Assembly (NCBI GenBank): GCA_965247015.1 | Contig: CBDFGG010000003.1 | Location: 1-64,000, forward strand | Reading direction: 5' to 3' | DNA from: JAIXWP01 sp965247015 | GTDB taxonomy: Bacteria > Bacteroidota > Bacteroidia > Flavobacteriales_D > Sanyastnellaceae | DNA: 64,000 nt | Shown here: positions 43,502-52,325 of the stretch, in pieces | How positions within the stretch are numbered: the first letter of the stretch is position 1 | Layout: every line of letters starts with the position of its first letter | The notes under the pieces: generated by a model | Database searches by the model: none | What the model was told of the DNA's origin: nothing | The model's input: only the letters and a program-made list of their open reading frames with translations | Position numbers and translations under genes: made by a program

Positions 43502-45004
43502 ATGAAATCAATTTACAAAACCGTATTGTTGATGACCTCCATGGTGTGGAGCTCGTCCATCATCGCACAAACCGCAACTGCGATCGGTATGCATGGCGAC
43601 CATCTAGACCTTCGGGCTGCACTTGCTGCATTCCAAGAGTCTCAGACCTTAGATGATTTTGAAAGAAAACTAAACGATCCTTACGAAAAGATCCATGACC
43701 TTGACTTGAATGGCGATAACTACATCGACTACCTCGCAGTTATTGATCAAACAGATGGATATACTCACGCCATCACCATCAGAGCGCTTCTCGGCGATGG
43801 TGAATCTCAAGATGTGGCTGTTATTGCTGTAGAAAAAAATGGCAATAACTCTGCAGACCTACAAATCATTGGAGATGTAAACCTATATGGATATAATTAC
43901 ATTATCGATCCATACGGTTATGATAGCGGCTTCGCTACTGTCTCAACATTCAACGTTTGGATGTGGCCAGTCGTTCAACTCATGTTCTCCCCTCATTATT
44001 ATTGTTACGTTTCGCCCTATCGCTGGCAGTACTACCCCGTGTGGTGGACAACCTGGAATCCTGTAGGATACACTGTTTACTACAACCATTGTCATCGCTG
44101 GCGTTCTCGCTATTACTACACAAACAACTGTCGAGTAAGCAGAGCGCACACTGTTTATGTGAGTAATAGATGTGTTAGCCCAAGATCTATGACATACAAT
44201 CGTGAGTCACGACCTAGCATTAGTACAAATAACAATTATGGAAACAATGGCGGATATGGAAATAATGGTGGAAATGGTCAAGTGAACCCATCTGTTCAAT
44301 CTCGACCTTCAACCACGCGTCAAGGTAACTTGCCACCACAAAGTGTTCCAAGCAATCAGCCCAACCCATCGAGTCGTCCAAGCAAGTTTGAGGCTCCAGA
44401 AAACCCTGGCTACAAGCCAAACCCTGTAGTGGCTGGCACTCGAGTGCCATCGACAGAAAAGCCAAGAGCTCAAGATCCACGCACTCAAAAGCCAATGACA
44501 GAGCAGCCTTCTTATGAAAGACCTCGTGCTGAGGATCCAAGAACACAGAAGCCTTCCTATGAAACGCCTCGTGCTGAAGATCCAAGACCACAGAAGCCCG
44601 CTAATGAAACACAGCGTCCGAGCAATCCAACACCACTTAAGCCTTCATTTGAAGTGCCACGTGCCGAGGATCCAAGACCTCAAAAGCCAACATATGAAGC
44701 ACCACGAGCAGAGGACCCTAGACCACAGCGACCAAGCGCAGAACAGTCCAGACCTCAAGCGGAGTCTAAGCCTCAAAGCAGACCAAGCTATGAAGCAGAA
44801 AGACCTTCGAATACAAAGCCTAGAGAAGAAAGACCTTCGGTGGTAAGAGAAAGCAATGACAGACCTGCACCCTCGCGACCAAGTCAGAGCAGCGGTGGCT
44901 CGACAGATAGAAGCAGATCTGGAGGAAGTTCAAAACCATCCAACTCTGGCTCTGGCTCAAGTGGTGGTGGAGGTGGAAAGTCTTCTCCCGGTAAGAAAAA
45001 ATAG
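43502..45004 (+). CDS. secreted proline-rich repeat protein with one EF-hand-like loop
   Basis: A 500-residue exported protein without a family I recognise. Signal peptide residues 1-23 (IIA-Q). A compact N-terminal domain (about 30-150) contains DLNGDNYIDYL at 68-78, with the Asp/Asn spacing of a calcium-binding EF-hand or dockerin loop. Residues about 150-200 are very rich in Tyr and Trp (YRWQYYPVWW). From about 230 on the sequence is low-complexity: Asn/Gly stretch, five clear PRAEDPRPQKP-type repeats (about 320-415), then Ser/Gly-rich to a basic tail SSPGKKK. It has no T9SS tail. Periplasmic or surface structural protein is the best guess. It converges on the HD-domain gene with 2 bases between. 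Confidence 0.75.
   Translation: MKSIYKTVLLMTSMVWSSSIIAQTATAIGMHGDHLDLRAALAAFQESQTLDDFERKLNDPYEKIHDLDLNGDNYIDYLAVIDQTDGYTHAITIRALLGDGESQDVAVIAVEKNGNNSADLQIIGDVNLYGYNYIIDPYGYDSGFATVSTFNVWMWPVVQLMFSPHYYCYVSPYRWQYYPVWWTTWNPVGYTVYYNHCHRWRSRYYYTNNCRVSRAHTVYVSNRCVSPRSMTYNRESRPSISTNNNYGNNGGYGNNGGNGQVNPSVQSRPSTTRQGNLPPQSVPSNQPNPSSRPSKFEAPENPGYKPNPVVAGTRVPSTEKPRAQDPRTQKPMTEQPSYERPRAEDPRTQKPSYETPRAEDPRPQKPANETQRPSNPTPLKPSFEVPRAEDPRPQKPTYEAPRAEDPRPQRPSAEQSRPQAESKPQSRPSYEAERPSNTKPREERPSVVRESNDRPAPSRPSQSSGGSTDRSRSGGSSKPSNSGSGSSGGGGGKSSPGKKK
44459..44750 (+). repeat. degenerate 11-residue proline-rich tandem repeats
   Basis: Inside the preceding gene, the motif P-R-A-[EQ]-D-P-R-[TP]-Q-[KR]-P occurs five times, with one more degenerate unit (QRPSNPTPLKP), separated by short linkers of the type xYExPRAED. 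Spacing is about 54-75 bases. Codon differences between units suggest an established rather than recent array. Confidence 0.8.
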
Positions 45005-45006
45005 AA

Positions 45007-46251
45007 TTACACTTTTCTGTAAGCAATAAAATATTTCTTTACAGACTCACTCAACGCTTGTAAGTTGAGATGGTCACTAGCTTTGGCAGCGTCTAAGACG
45101 CTGCCATCTTTCATTTTAACCTTGATGACATCCGTCTTCACATCATAGGCTCTGTTGTAAACTTCATTGCTTATAACAAAATAAGACGCCTCTTCCTCGG
45201 TCATCTGAAGCTTTTGTGCAATTTGAGCAACCTTCTCCTTTACCAAATCTTCAGAAATTGGTTCGCGTTGCATTTCTATTTTGAAGAGATTTCTATTGAC
45301 TAATCCTTTTGCAAGCTCGGCTAACACTCGGTCTTCATGATTTTGCCAGACTTTAATTGCACTCATGATATCAAAGTCATCGAGTTGTATGAAATGCTGA
45401 ATGGCAGTGTCATCTTTTTCGAAGTCGGCTTTACCAACTTTATTATATAAAAAATAAAATAGCGAAGGAGAACAGAATAGTGTTTCCCCTTCTTCTGCAA
45501 GCTTTTTAGCTCGTTTGAGGACATTAACAAGCATGAATTCTGCACTCAACACCGTTTTGTGCAAGTAGACTTGCCAGTACATGAATCGTCGAGCAACGAT
45601 GAATTTTTCAATGCTATAAATTCCTTTTTCTTCAACTACCAATTCATCATTCACCACATCGAGCATTTTGATAATTCGCTCGCTTCCTACTTGTCCTTCC
45701 ACTACTCCGCTGAAGAAACTATCACGTGCGAGATAATCCAAACGATCCATATCGAGTTGGCTACTCACTAATTGATGCAAGAATTTTTTATGATAATTGC
45801 CATTAAAGATTTTTATGGCAATATCAAATTTGCCATTGCTATCCTTATTTAAGCGCTCCATGAGATATGCACTGATTTGCTCATGATGAACAGAATCGAC
45901 GATAGAATGCTCCAATGCATGACTAAATGGACCATGACCAATGTCGTGGAATAAAATAGCACAAAGGCATCCCAACTCCTCCTCCTTCGTGATCTCATGT
46001 CCTTTGTAGCGAATTTCTTCAATAGCATTTTGCATTAAATGAAGAGCCCCGATGGCGTGTTGGAAACGATTGTGAACAGCTCCAGGATAAACCAAATAAG
46101 ACAATCCCAATTGAGCAATTCTTCTCAATCGTTGGAAATACGGATGATCAATGAGGTCCAATAAAAAGTCGTGACGAAAGGTCACAAAACCATACACTGG
46201 ATCATTGATAATTTTTCTTCTGTTCGACGACGCTTCCATATTTTTAGCCAT
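45007..46251 (-). CDS. HD-domain phosphohydrolase
   Basis: A 414-residue cytoplasmic metal-dependent phosphohydrolase of the HD superfamily, similar to dNTP triphosphohydrolases. The metal ligands are in HNRFQHAIGALHLM (first His, near residue 60), ILFHDIGHGPFSHALEH near 98 (the HD pair) and the Asp in DMDRLDYLARDSFFSG near 168. Length and order fit the dGTPase/SAMHD1-like group; substrate unknown. The start chosen is ATG at 46251; ATG at 46239 (MEASSNRR) is also possible. It diverges from porX over 68 bases. Confidence 0.9.
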   Translation of the reverse strand: MAKNMEASSNRRKIINDPVYGFVTFRHDFLLDLIDHPYFQRLRRIAQLGLSYLVYPGAVHNRFQHAIGALHLMQNAIEEIRYKGHEITKEEELGCLCAILFHDIGHGPFSHALEHSIVDSVHHEQISAYLMERLNKDSNGKFDIAIKIFNGNYHKKFLHQLVSSQLDMDRLDYLARDSFFSGVVEGQVGSERIIKMLDVVNDELVVEEKGIYSIEKFIVARRFMYWQVYLHKTVLSAEFMLVNVLKRAKKLAEEGETLFCSPSLFYFLYNKVGKADFEKDDTAIQHFIQLDDFDIMSAIKVWQNHEDRVLAELAKGLVNRNLFKIEMQREPISEDLVKEKVAQIAQKLQMTEEEASYFVISNEVYNRAYDVKTDVIKVKMKDGSVLDAAKASDHLNLQALSESVKKYFIAYRKV

Positions 46252-46295
46252 GGTGCAATATTACTACGGAAAACGGGTTGTTAGGCGCATTACCT

Positions 46296-46303
46296 TAGCT
46301 TTG
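46296..46303 (+). promoter_or_regulatory. candidate -7 box TAGCTTTG for porX
   Basis: Exact TAnnTTTG match 16 bases before the porX ATG, in the divergent gap with the HD-domain gene. The best -33-like TTG is only 15 bases upstream, so the -33 is uncertain. Confidence 0.45.
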
Positions 46304-46319
46304 CATACAAACACATTCT

Positions 46320-47876
46320 ATGACCAACGAACGTATTTTATGGGCAGATGACGAAATCGATTTGCTCAAACCACATATTATTTTCTTAGAACAAAAAGGC
46401 TATCACTTGACCACCGTAAACAACGGTCGCGATGCCATTGATTTAGTTCGAGAAAATTTCTTTGACATTGTATTTCTGGATGAAAATATGCCGGGTCTTA
46501 GCGGCCTTCAAGTTTTACAAGAATTAAAAACAATTGACCCGACGCTTCCTGTGGTAATGATCACGAAAAGTGAAGAAGAGCAAATCATGGAAGACGCGAT
46601 TGGATCAAAGATTTCAGACTATCTCATTAAGCCAGTCAACCCAAATCAGATTCTACTTTCTCTGAAAAAAAATCTAGATGAAAAGCGCTTGGTAAGTGAA
46701 AAAACAACCAGTGATTATCGTCAAGAATTCAGAGAAATCTCGATGCGTCTTGGAGATAGAATGGATCACAACGAGTGGTCAGATTTCTATCGAAAGTTGG
46801 TGCATTGGAGCATGGAACTTCAGAGTACTACTGACGAGGGAATGAATGAGATTTTCCGCACACAGCGCTTAGAAGCGAATGAACAATTTTCGAAGTTTAT
46901 CAAAAACAATTACGTGCAATGGTTGAAAGATCAATCAAAAGCACCGACCATGTCTCACACGTTGATCAAGTCGAAGCTTGCTCCAGTGATTAAAGAAAGT
47001 GGTGACAGCACAGTATTTCTTTTGGTGATTGATAATTTGCGTTTCGACCAATGGAAAACCATTGCTCCGCAATTGAAAGAATTTTTCAGAGTCGATTCTG
47101 AAGAAATATTTTACTCTATTCTACCAACAGCGACACACTATGCTAGAAACGCGCTATTTGCGGGTTTGATGCCGAGTGAGATCGAAAGAGTGCATCCACA
47201 ACTTTGGAAAAATGAAGATGATGAGGGTGGAAAAAACATGCACGAAGAAGAATTGATGGCAGCACAATTAAAGCGTCTTGGCTTTGATTTCAAATGGAGC
47301 TACAACAAAATCACACAACTGCATCAGGGAAAAAAATTAGCAGATCAATTCAGTAATTTGATGACGAATAAGCTTAACGTAATTGTCTACAATTTCGTTG
47401 ACATGTTGAGTCATGCTCGTACAGAAATGGAAGTGATTAAAGAGCTTGCAGATGATGAACCAGCATATCGTTCGCTCACTGCAAGTTGGTTTGAGCACTC
47501 TCCACTTTTAGATATTTTGAAAAAAGTTGCGGAGAGTAATTGTAAATTGGTGATTACAACAGACCACGGTACTGTGCGTGTAACGAATCCGATTAAAGTA
47601 GTGGGCGACCGCAACACGAATTCGAATCTTCGATACAAGGCAGGTCGTAATTTGAATTACAATCCAAAAGAAGTGTTCGAAATTCGCAACCCTGCGGATG
47701 CCTTCTTGCCGAAGACCAATGTGAGTACCTCCTACATTTTCGCACAGAATGAAGACTTTTTTGTGTATCCAAACAACTATAATCACTTTGTAAATTTCTA
47801 TCAGAATACCTTCCAGCATGGAGGAATTAGCATGGAAGAAGTGATGATTCCGTTTATTGTATTGCAATCGAAGTAA
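46320..47876 (+). CDS. porX: T9SS regulator PorX: response regulator with PglZ domain
   Basis: PorX controls T9SS genes together with the kinase PorY and the sigma factor SigP, and contacts the secretion machine. The 518-residue protein has a receiver domain (1-120) with acidic pocket ADDE at residues 9-12, the phospho-acceptor Asp54 in VFLDENMPG and the Lys in YLIKPVNP near 103. A helical linker and a PglZ alkaline-phosphatase-like domain follow (about 200-518; VFLLVIDNLRFDQWK near 237, LVITTDHGTVRV near 413). Metal-binding Asp/His residues appear intact. Its stop TAA overlaps the tsaE ATG by one base. Confidence 0.95.
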   Translation: MTNERILWADDEIDLLKPHIIFLEQKGYHLTTVNNGRDAIDLVRENFFDIVFLDENMPGLSGLQVLQELKTIDPTLPVVMITKSEEEQIMEDAIGSKISDYLIKPVNPNQILLSLKKNLDEKRLVSEKTTSDYRQEFREISMRLGDRMDHNEWSDFYRKLVHWSMELQSTTDEGMNEIFRTQRLEANEQFSKFIKNNYVQWLKDQSKAPTMSHTLIKSKLAPVIKESGDSTVFLLVIDNLRFDQWKTIAPQLKEFFRVDSEEIFYSILPTATHYARNALFAGLMPSEIERVHPQLWKNEDDEGGKNMHEEELMAAQLKRLGFDFKWSYNKITQLHQGKKLADQFSNLMTNKLNVIVYNFVDMLSHARTEMEVIKELADDEPAYRSLTASWFEHSPLLDILKKVAESNCKLVITTDHGTVRVTNPIKVVGDRNTNSNLRYKAGRNLNYNPKEVFEIRNPADAFLPKTNVSTSYIFAQNEDFFVYPNNYNHFVNFYQNTFQHGGISMEEVMIPFIVLQSK

Positions 47877-48301
47877 TGGAAAGAACATATTTCGCCAAAT
47901 CCTTGGAGGACTTGAGAACGATAGCATCTCAAGTCCTTGAAGATTTTTCGGGACCTGGTATTTTTTTGATGAATGGAGAAATGGGGGCTGGAAAAACCAC
48001 CTTCATCACTGCACTATGTAATCAAATGGGGATAGAAGAAACATCCTCTCCCACTTTTTCATTGGTGAATGAGTACGAGTCGAAACATGGGCTGTGTGTC
48101 TATCATTTCGATCTTTATCGTATGAAAAAAATAGAAGAGGCCTATGATATAGGCCTCGACGAGTATCTGCATCCATCAGCCATCGTGTTTATTGAATGGC
48201 CAGAATTAGCGATGAACTTTATTTCTCCACCGTACAATGAAGTACACATCCAAGAATTGGATGGTGTAAGAGAAATAAAAATTAGAAAAATAAAATCTTA
48301 G
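47876..48301 (+). CDS. tsaE: tRNA t6A modification ATPase TsaE
   Basis: TsaE is the ATPase partner of TsaB/TsaD in making N6-threonylcarbamoyladenosine at tRNA position 37. The 141-residue protein has Walker A in MNGEMGAGKTTFI near residue 33, SSPTFSLVNEY near 57, YHFDLYRMKKIEEAYDIGLDEYL near 75 and IVFIEWPELA near 100; length is normal. It overlaps porX by one base. A convergent small gene overlaps its end by 4 bases. Confidence 0.95.
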   Translation: MERTYFAKSLEDLRTIASQVLEDFSGPGIFLMNGEMGAGKTTFITALCNQMGIEETSSPTFSLVNEYESKHGLCVYHFDLYRMKKIEEAYDIGLDEYLHPSAIVFIEWPELAMNFISPPYNEVHIQELDGVREIKIRKIKS

Positions 48302-48546
48302 TGAGCTGTAGAATCAGCGTGATCTGTGCTGTCTGAATGCATTTCCATAGCTGCACCTTTTGTTGTATCAGCTGGGGTTGCTTTCATCTCCACCTTCTTC
48401 ACTTCAGGTAATTTACCATCAAGGGTTTCTTTTGGAGCAACTGAATTGTCATTGAAATAAACGAACAAAAGGGTAACGAATACCGCTGCTGGTCCGATGA
48501 TCCAAAGGAAAGCTGAGCTTGCTTGATTCTTATCTTGACTTGCCAT
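48298..48546 (-). CDS. small membrane protein with acidic/His-Ser tail, unknown
   Basis: An 82-residue protein I do not recognise. From ATG 48546 it has a short polar N-terminus (MASQDKNQASS), one hydrophobic helix (about 12-29, AFLWIIGPAAVFVTLLFVYF) and a tail with Lys/Glu, then Thr, Met, His, Asp and Ser ending DSTDHADSTAH. The longer frame to 48633 overlaps the divergent alanine dehydrogenase and is rejected. It has its own divergent region and overlaps tsaE tail-to-tail by 4 bases. The His/Asp/Ser tail could bind metal, a guess only. Confidence 0.65.
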   Translation of the reverse strand: MASQDKNQASSAFLWIIGPAAVFVTLLFVYFNDNSVAPKETLDGKLPEVKKVEMKATPADTTKGAAMEMHSDSTDHADSTAH

Positions 48547-48624
48547 GATGAAAAAAGGGTTAGTATTTGGGTGCGAATTTATACGATAATTTCTTACTTT
48601 CGAAATCCCGAACAAACTACCTGC

Positions 48625-49845
48625 ATGGATCACAAAAAAGAGTCGATACGCAATCTAGCAAAAGAGGCAGCCTATATGCCACAAGAAGAGCTACTTGCAG
48701 TTTCTCACAAGAAATTTCACCTCGTTATTGGAATACCTCGAGAAACATCATTTCAAGAGCGTAGAGTAGCTCTGGTGCCGGAAAGTGTAGCCTTATTGGT
48801 CTCGAATGGCCATGAAGTAATTATTGAGACCAACGCTGGAAAAGAATCCAATTTCCAAGATCACGATTATAGCGAAGCTGGAGCGCGCATCGTTTACAGC
48901 TCTGAAGATGTGTTCAAAGCAGATGTAATCATGAAGGTGGCGCCGCCCAGTGAAGCAGAAATTGCCTTGATGCCAGGCAAACAGACTTTGATTTCAGCTA
49001 TTCATCTTCCTATTCAGAAGCAAGAGAACTTTAAGCTTCTAGCGGCTAAGAAAATTACAGCCATTGCATGGGACTTTATTAAAGACGAAACGAATATTTT
49101 CCCAGTAGTGAGAGCTATGGGAGAGATTGCAGGGAATACGTCAGTACTTATTGCTGCAGAATATCTCAGCCATACCCACCAAGGACAAGGACTTATGTTT
49201 GGTGGTATTAGTGGGGTGAAGCCTACAGAAGTGGTGATTATCGGAGCTGGCACGGTTGCAGAATTTGCAGCCCGCGCTGCGCTTGGTTTAGGTGCGTCTG
49301 TTAAGATTTTTGACAATAGCATTTATAGACTGCGTAGAATTCAGAACGACCTAGGTGTTCGCTTGTGGACTTCGACTATCCAGCCTACGGAACTCGCAAC
49401 AGCTCTGAGTACCGCTGATGTGGCCATTGGAGCGATGCATACTTCGAAAAGTCGCACACCAATTATTGTAACAGAAGACATGGTGAGCAATATGAAGTAT
49501 GGCTCTGTGATCGTTGACATCAGCATCGACCAAGGCGGATGCTTTGAAACCTCACGTGTCACGACGCACGATCGACCTGTTTTCAAGGAACATGGTGTCA
49601 TCCACTACTGTGTACCCAACATAGCCTCAAGAGTGTCTAGAACGGCCTCCTATGCGCTCAGCAATATCTTTGCTCCTGTCCTTTTGAGCATTGGTGATGA
49701 AGGTGGGATAACCAACCTCGTTAGAAGCCAAGAGGGCTTTCAACATGGTGTTTACATGTACAATGGTGTATTGACCCACGAGGGTGTGGCCAATATGTTC
49801 GATCTATCTTGGAAGCCTTTAAAACTCTTGATTGCTGCTTTTTAA
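48625..49845 (+). CDS. ald: alanine dehydrogenase
   Basis: Catalyses NAD-dependent interconversion of L-alanine and pyruvate. The 406-residue protein has the family start IGIPRETSFQERRVALVPESV near residue 35, HLPIQKQENFKLLAAKKITAIAWD near 130, MGEIAGNTSV near 155, the NAD-binding VVIIGAGTVAEFAARAALGLGA near 203 and VDISIDQGGCFETSR near 298. Residues 1-34 extend beyond most alanine dehydrogenases, as usual in the Bacteroidota form. ATG 48625 is chosen over longer frames that enter the divergent small gene. It overlaps pheT tail-to-tail by 4 bases. Confidence 0.9.
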   Translation: MDHKKESIRNLAKEAAYMPQEELLAVSHKKFHLVIGIPRETSFQERRVALVPESVALLVSNGHEVIIETNAGKESNFQDHDYSEAGARIVYSSEDVFKADVIMKVAPPSEAEIALMPGKQTLISAIHLPIQKQENFKLLAAKKITAIAWDFIKDETNIFPVVRAMGEIAGNTSVLIAAEYLSHTHQGQGLMFGGISGVKPTEVVIIGAGTVAEFAARAALGLGASVKIFDNSIYRLRRIQNDLGVRLWTSTIQPTELATALSTADVAIGAMHTSKSRTPIIVTEDMVSNMKYGSVIVDISIDQGGCFETSRVTTHDRPVFKEHGVIHYCVPNIASRVSRTASYALSNIFAPVLLSIGDEGGITNLVRSQEGFQHGVYMYNGVLTHEGVANMFDLSWKPLKLLIAAF

Positions 49846-52286
49846 GATCTAACCTTAGCTCCTAGTTTTTCATCTAAAGCCTTGCGAACACGTTCCATAG
49901 CTTGATCAACTTGTTGGTCGGTCATTGTCTTTGAACTGTCCTGAAGGGTGAAACTAATCGCATAAGATTTCTTACCCGCTTCGAGATTTTTACCTTCGTA
50001 AACATCGAATAATCCAACTTGACGAAGTAATTTTCTTTCCGCATCAAAGGCTGTCTTTTCAATATCTCCAAACTTCACAGTTTGATCTAAGAGCAAACTC
50101 AAATCGCGACGAACAGCTGGGAATTTTTCAGCTGGCTTATACTGAATCGCCTTTTTAGGTTGACTTTCGATCAGAGTGGTCCAATCCAATTCAACATAAT
50201 AAACGGCCTGCTTAATATCGAATGCCTTTTGTATAGAAGGACTGATTTTACCTAGTCGCGCAAGTTTCTTTTTACCAATGGCATACTCCATTGCATCTTC
50301 GAAAAGAGCGCTATCATACGCACTTCCTACTGCACCTTGAATTCCCATTGATCTGAAAATATTTTCCAAAGCAAGTTTAGCATCGATGAAGGAAACAGCG
50401 TCTGTTGAAGTATTCCATGATTCTGGATTTCTGCGGCCGGTCAACCACAAGCCCAGCTTATATTCTTCAATGTACTTACCTTCAATTTTATGATAGACTT
50501 TACCAAATTCAAACAATCTCAAGTCTGGTTGCTTATGATTTTGGTTGAGTTCAATGCTTTCAAGGCCTCCGAAAACTAGCGACTGACGCATGATTCCGAG
50601 ATCTTGGCTCAAAGGATTGAGAAGTTCAACAGCAGAAACCGAATGATAATTCGGTTCATCTATCAATTGAGCATACTTTGCTTTTGTCAATGACATTCCC
50701 ATGATTTCATTGAAACCATTTGATGCGAGGACATCAGCGACTTTGTTTTGAAGGCGCTCCGCATCAGGCTTTGGCGCATAACTCAAAGAGCTATTCAAAC
50801 CTCTAGGAAAATCGATATTATTGAATCCGTAGATTCTCAATACCTCCTCGATTACGTCGGCTTCGCGGGTCACATCTACTCTGTAATGAGGAATCGAGAG
50901 TGTTACTCCATCTTCATTATCCTGAAGAATCTGCATTTCTAGACTTTTAAAAATAGTCTTGATGCGATCTTTTGGAATTTCTTGGCCTATTAGTTTCGTT
51001 GCATTTTTCCAAGTAAAAACAACTTGTTTTTTCTCGATTTCACTTGGATAAATATCTTGATAACCACCTTCCAACTTCCCTCCTGCAATTTCAGCAATCA
51101 TTTGAACAGCGCGCTGCAGTGCAGGTATCGCCATCATTGGATCTGCCCCTCTTTCGAAGCGGAAAGATGCATCGGTGTGTAAAGCATGGCGTTTAGCAGT
51201 TTTTCTAACAACAACTGAGTTGAAGTATGCGCTTTCAATGAATATACTGATAGTTCCTTCAGAAACACCGCTATCTGCACCGCCAAATACTCCGGCAATG
51301 CACATCGGTTTTTGAGCATCACAAATCATGAGATCATCGGCGTAGAGTTTTCTTGTGACATTGTCTAATGAGATAAACTCCTCTCCTTCTTTTGCTCTTC
51401 GCACTACTACTTTTTTACCATCAATTTTATTCAAATCGAACGCATGGAGCGGTTGCCCCATTTCGTGTTGAATGAAATTGGTGATGTCGACGACATTATT
51501 AATTGGACGAAGTCCAATTACCGAAAGGCGCTCCTGAAGCCACTTTGGTGATGCTTCGATTTTCACATCGGTCATCACTGCACCGGCATATCGAGCGCAG
51601 TCTTCACTATTCTCAACTTCAATTTTAACACTACTTGAAGTTGATTTTTCAAACTGAGAAATTTCAGGAAATTTCAAGGAAAAATTCGTTCTCTCAATTC
51701 CTTCCATATTCTCTAGTGCTGCTGCTAAGTCGCGCGCTACACCATAATGAGAAAACGCATCAGTACGGTTTGGTGTCAAACCTATTTCCATGCAATAATC
51801 TTCATTGATTGAAAGTTGCGTTGCAGCAGGAGTTCCTATGATTGCTGATTCATCCAGAATCATGATTCCATCATGACTTTCTCCAAGACCTAACTCATCT
51901 TCAGCGCAAATCATTCCTATAGATTCAACACCGCGAATTTTGCTTTTTTTAATTTGAAAAGAATCTCCGCTGCTTGGGTAAAGTTGAGTTCCAACTGTTG
52001 CCACTAATACTTTTTGACCGGCTGCTACATTCGGAGCTCCGCAAACAATTTGCAATGGTGCATCAGCTCCAACATCTACTGTAGTAATTCTCAAACGATC
52101 TGCATCAGGATGCTTTTCACATGTTAACACATGACCTACAACGACACCTTTCAATCCACCTGGAATAGCTTCTACTTTTTCAATAGCTTCTACTTCCAAT
52201 CCGATCGCAGTTAGCACCTCTCCAATTTTTTCAGGAGAAAGATCACATGAAATATATTCTTTAAGCCAGTTGTAGGAAATTTTCAT
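49842..52286 (-). CDS. pheT: phenylalanine--tRNA ligase beta subunit
   Basis: The large subunit of phenylalanyl-tRNA synthetase, 814 residues. It has an N-terminal tRNA-binding (EMAP-like) domain (about 40-150, VVVGHVLTCEKHPDADRLRI), B3/B4 editing domain (about 215-400, VDITNFIQHEMGQPLHAFDLNKI), B5 domain (about 410-475), the catalytic-like core and the C-terminal anticodon-binding FDX-ACB domain (about 718-812, FPAVRRDLSLLLD). It is not next to pheS, which lies at 59652 on the other strand; the two are often apart in this phylum. It follows the isoaspartyl peptidase gene by 39 bases. Confidence 0.96.
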   Translation of the reverse strand: MKISYNWLKEYISCDLSPEKIGEVLTAIGLEVEAIEKVEAIPGGLKGVVVGHVLTCEKHPDADRLRITTVDVGADAPLQIVCGAPNVAAGQKVLVATVGTQLYPSSGDSFQIKKSKIRGVESIGMICAEDELGLGESHDGIMILDESAIIGTPAATQLSINEDYCMEIGLTPNRTDAFSHYGVARDLAAALENMEGIERTNFSLKFPEISQFEKSTSSSVKIEVENSEDCARYAGAVMTDVKIEASPKWLQERLSVIGLRPINNVVDITNFIQHEMGQPLHAFDLNKIDGKKVVVRRAKEGEEFISLDNVTRKLYADDLMICDAQKPMCIAGVFGGADSGVSEGTISIFIESAYFNSVVVRKTAKRHALHTDASFRFERGADPMMAIPALQRAVQMIAEIAGGKLEGGYQDIYPSEIEKKQVVFTWKNATKLIGQEIPKDRIKTIFKSLEMQILQDNEDGVTLSIPHYRVDVTREADVIEEVLRIYGFNNIDFPRGLNSSLSYAPKPDAERLQNKVADVLASNGFNEIMGMSLTKAKYAQLIDEPNYHSVSAVELLNPLSQDLGIMRQSLVFGGLESIELNQNHKQPDLRLFEFGKVYHKIEGKYIEEYKLGLWLTGRRNPESWNTSTDAVSFIDAKLALENIFRSMGIQGAVGSAYDSALFEDAMEYAIGKKKLARLGKISPSIQKAFDIKQAVYYVELDWTTLIESQPKKAIQYKPAEKFPAVRRDLSLLLDQTVKFGDIEKTAFDAERKLLRQVGLFDVYEGKNLEAGKKSYAISFTLQDSSKTMTDQQVDQAMERVRKALDEKLGAKVRS

Positions 52287-52325
52287 AAGTCAAAAAATAA
52301 GAGTCGCGAAGATAATATCCCTTCG

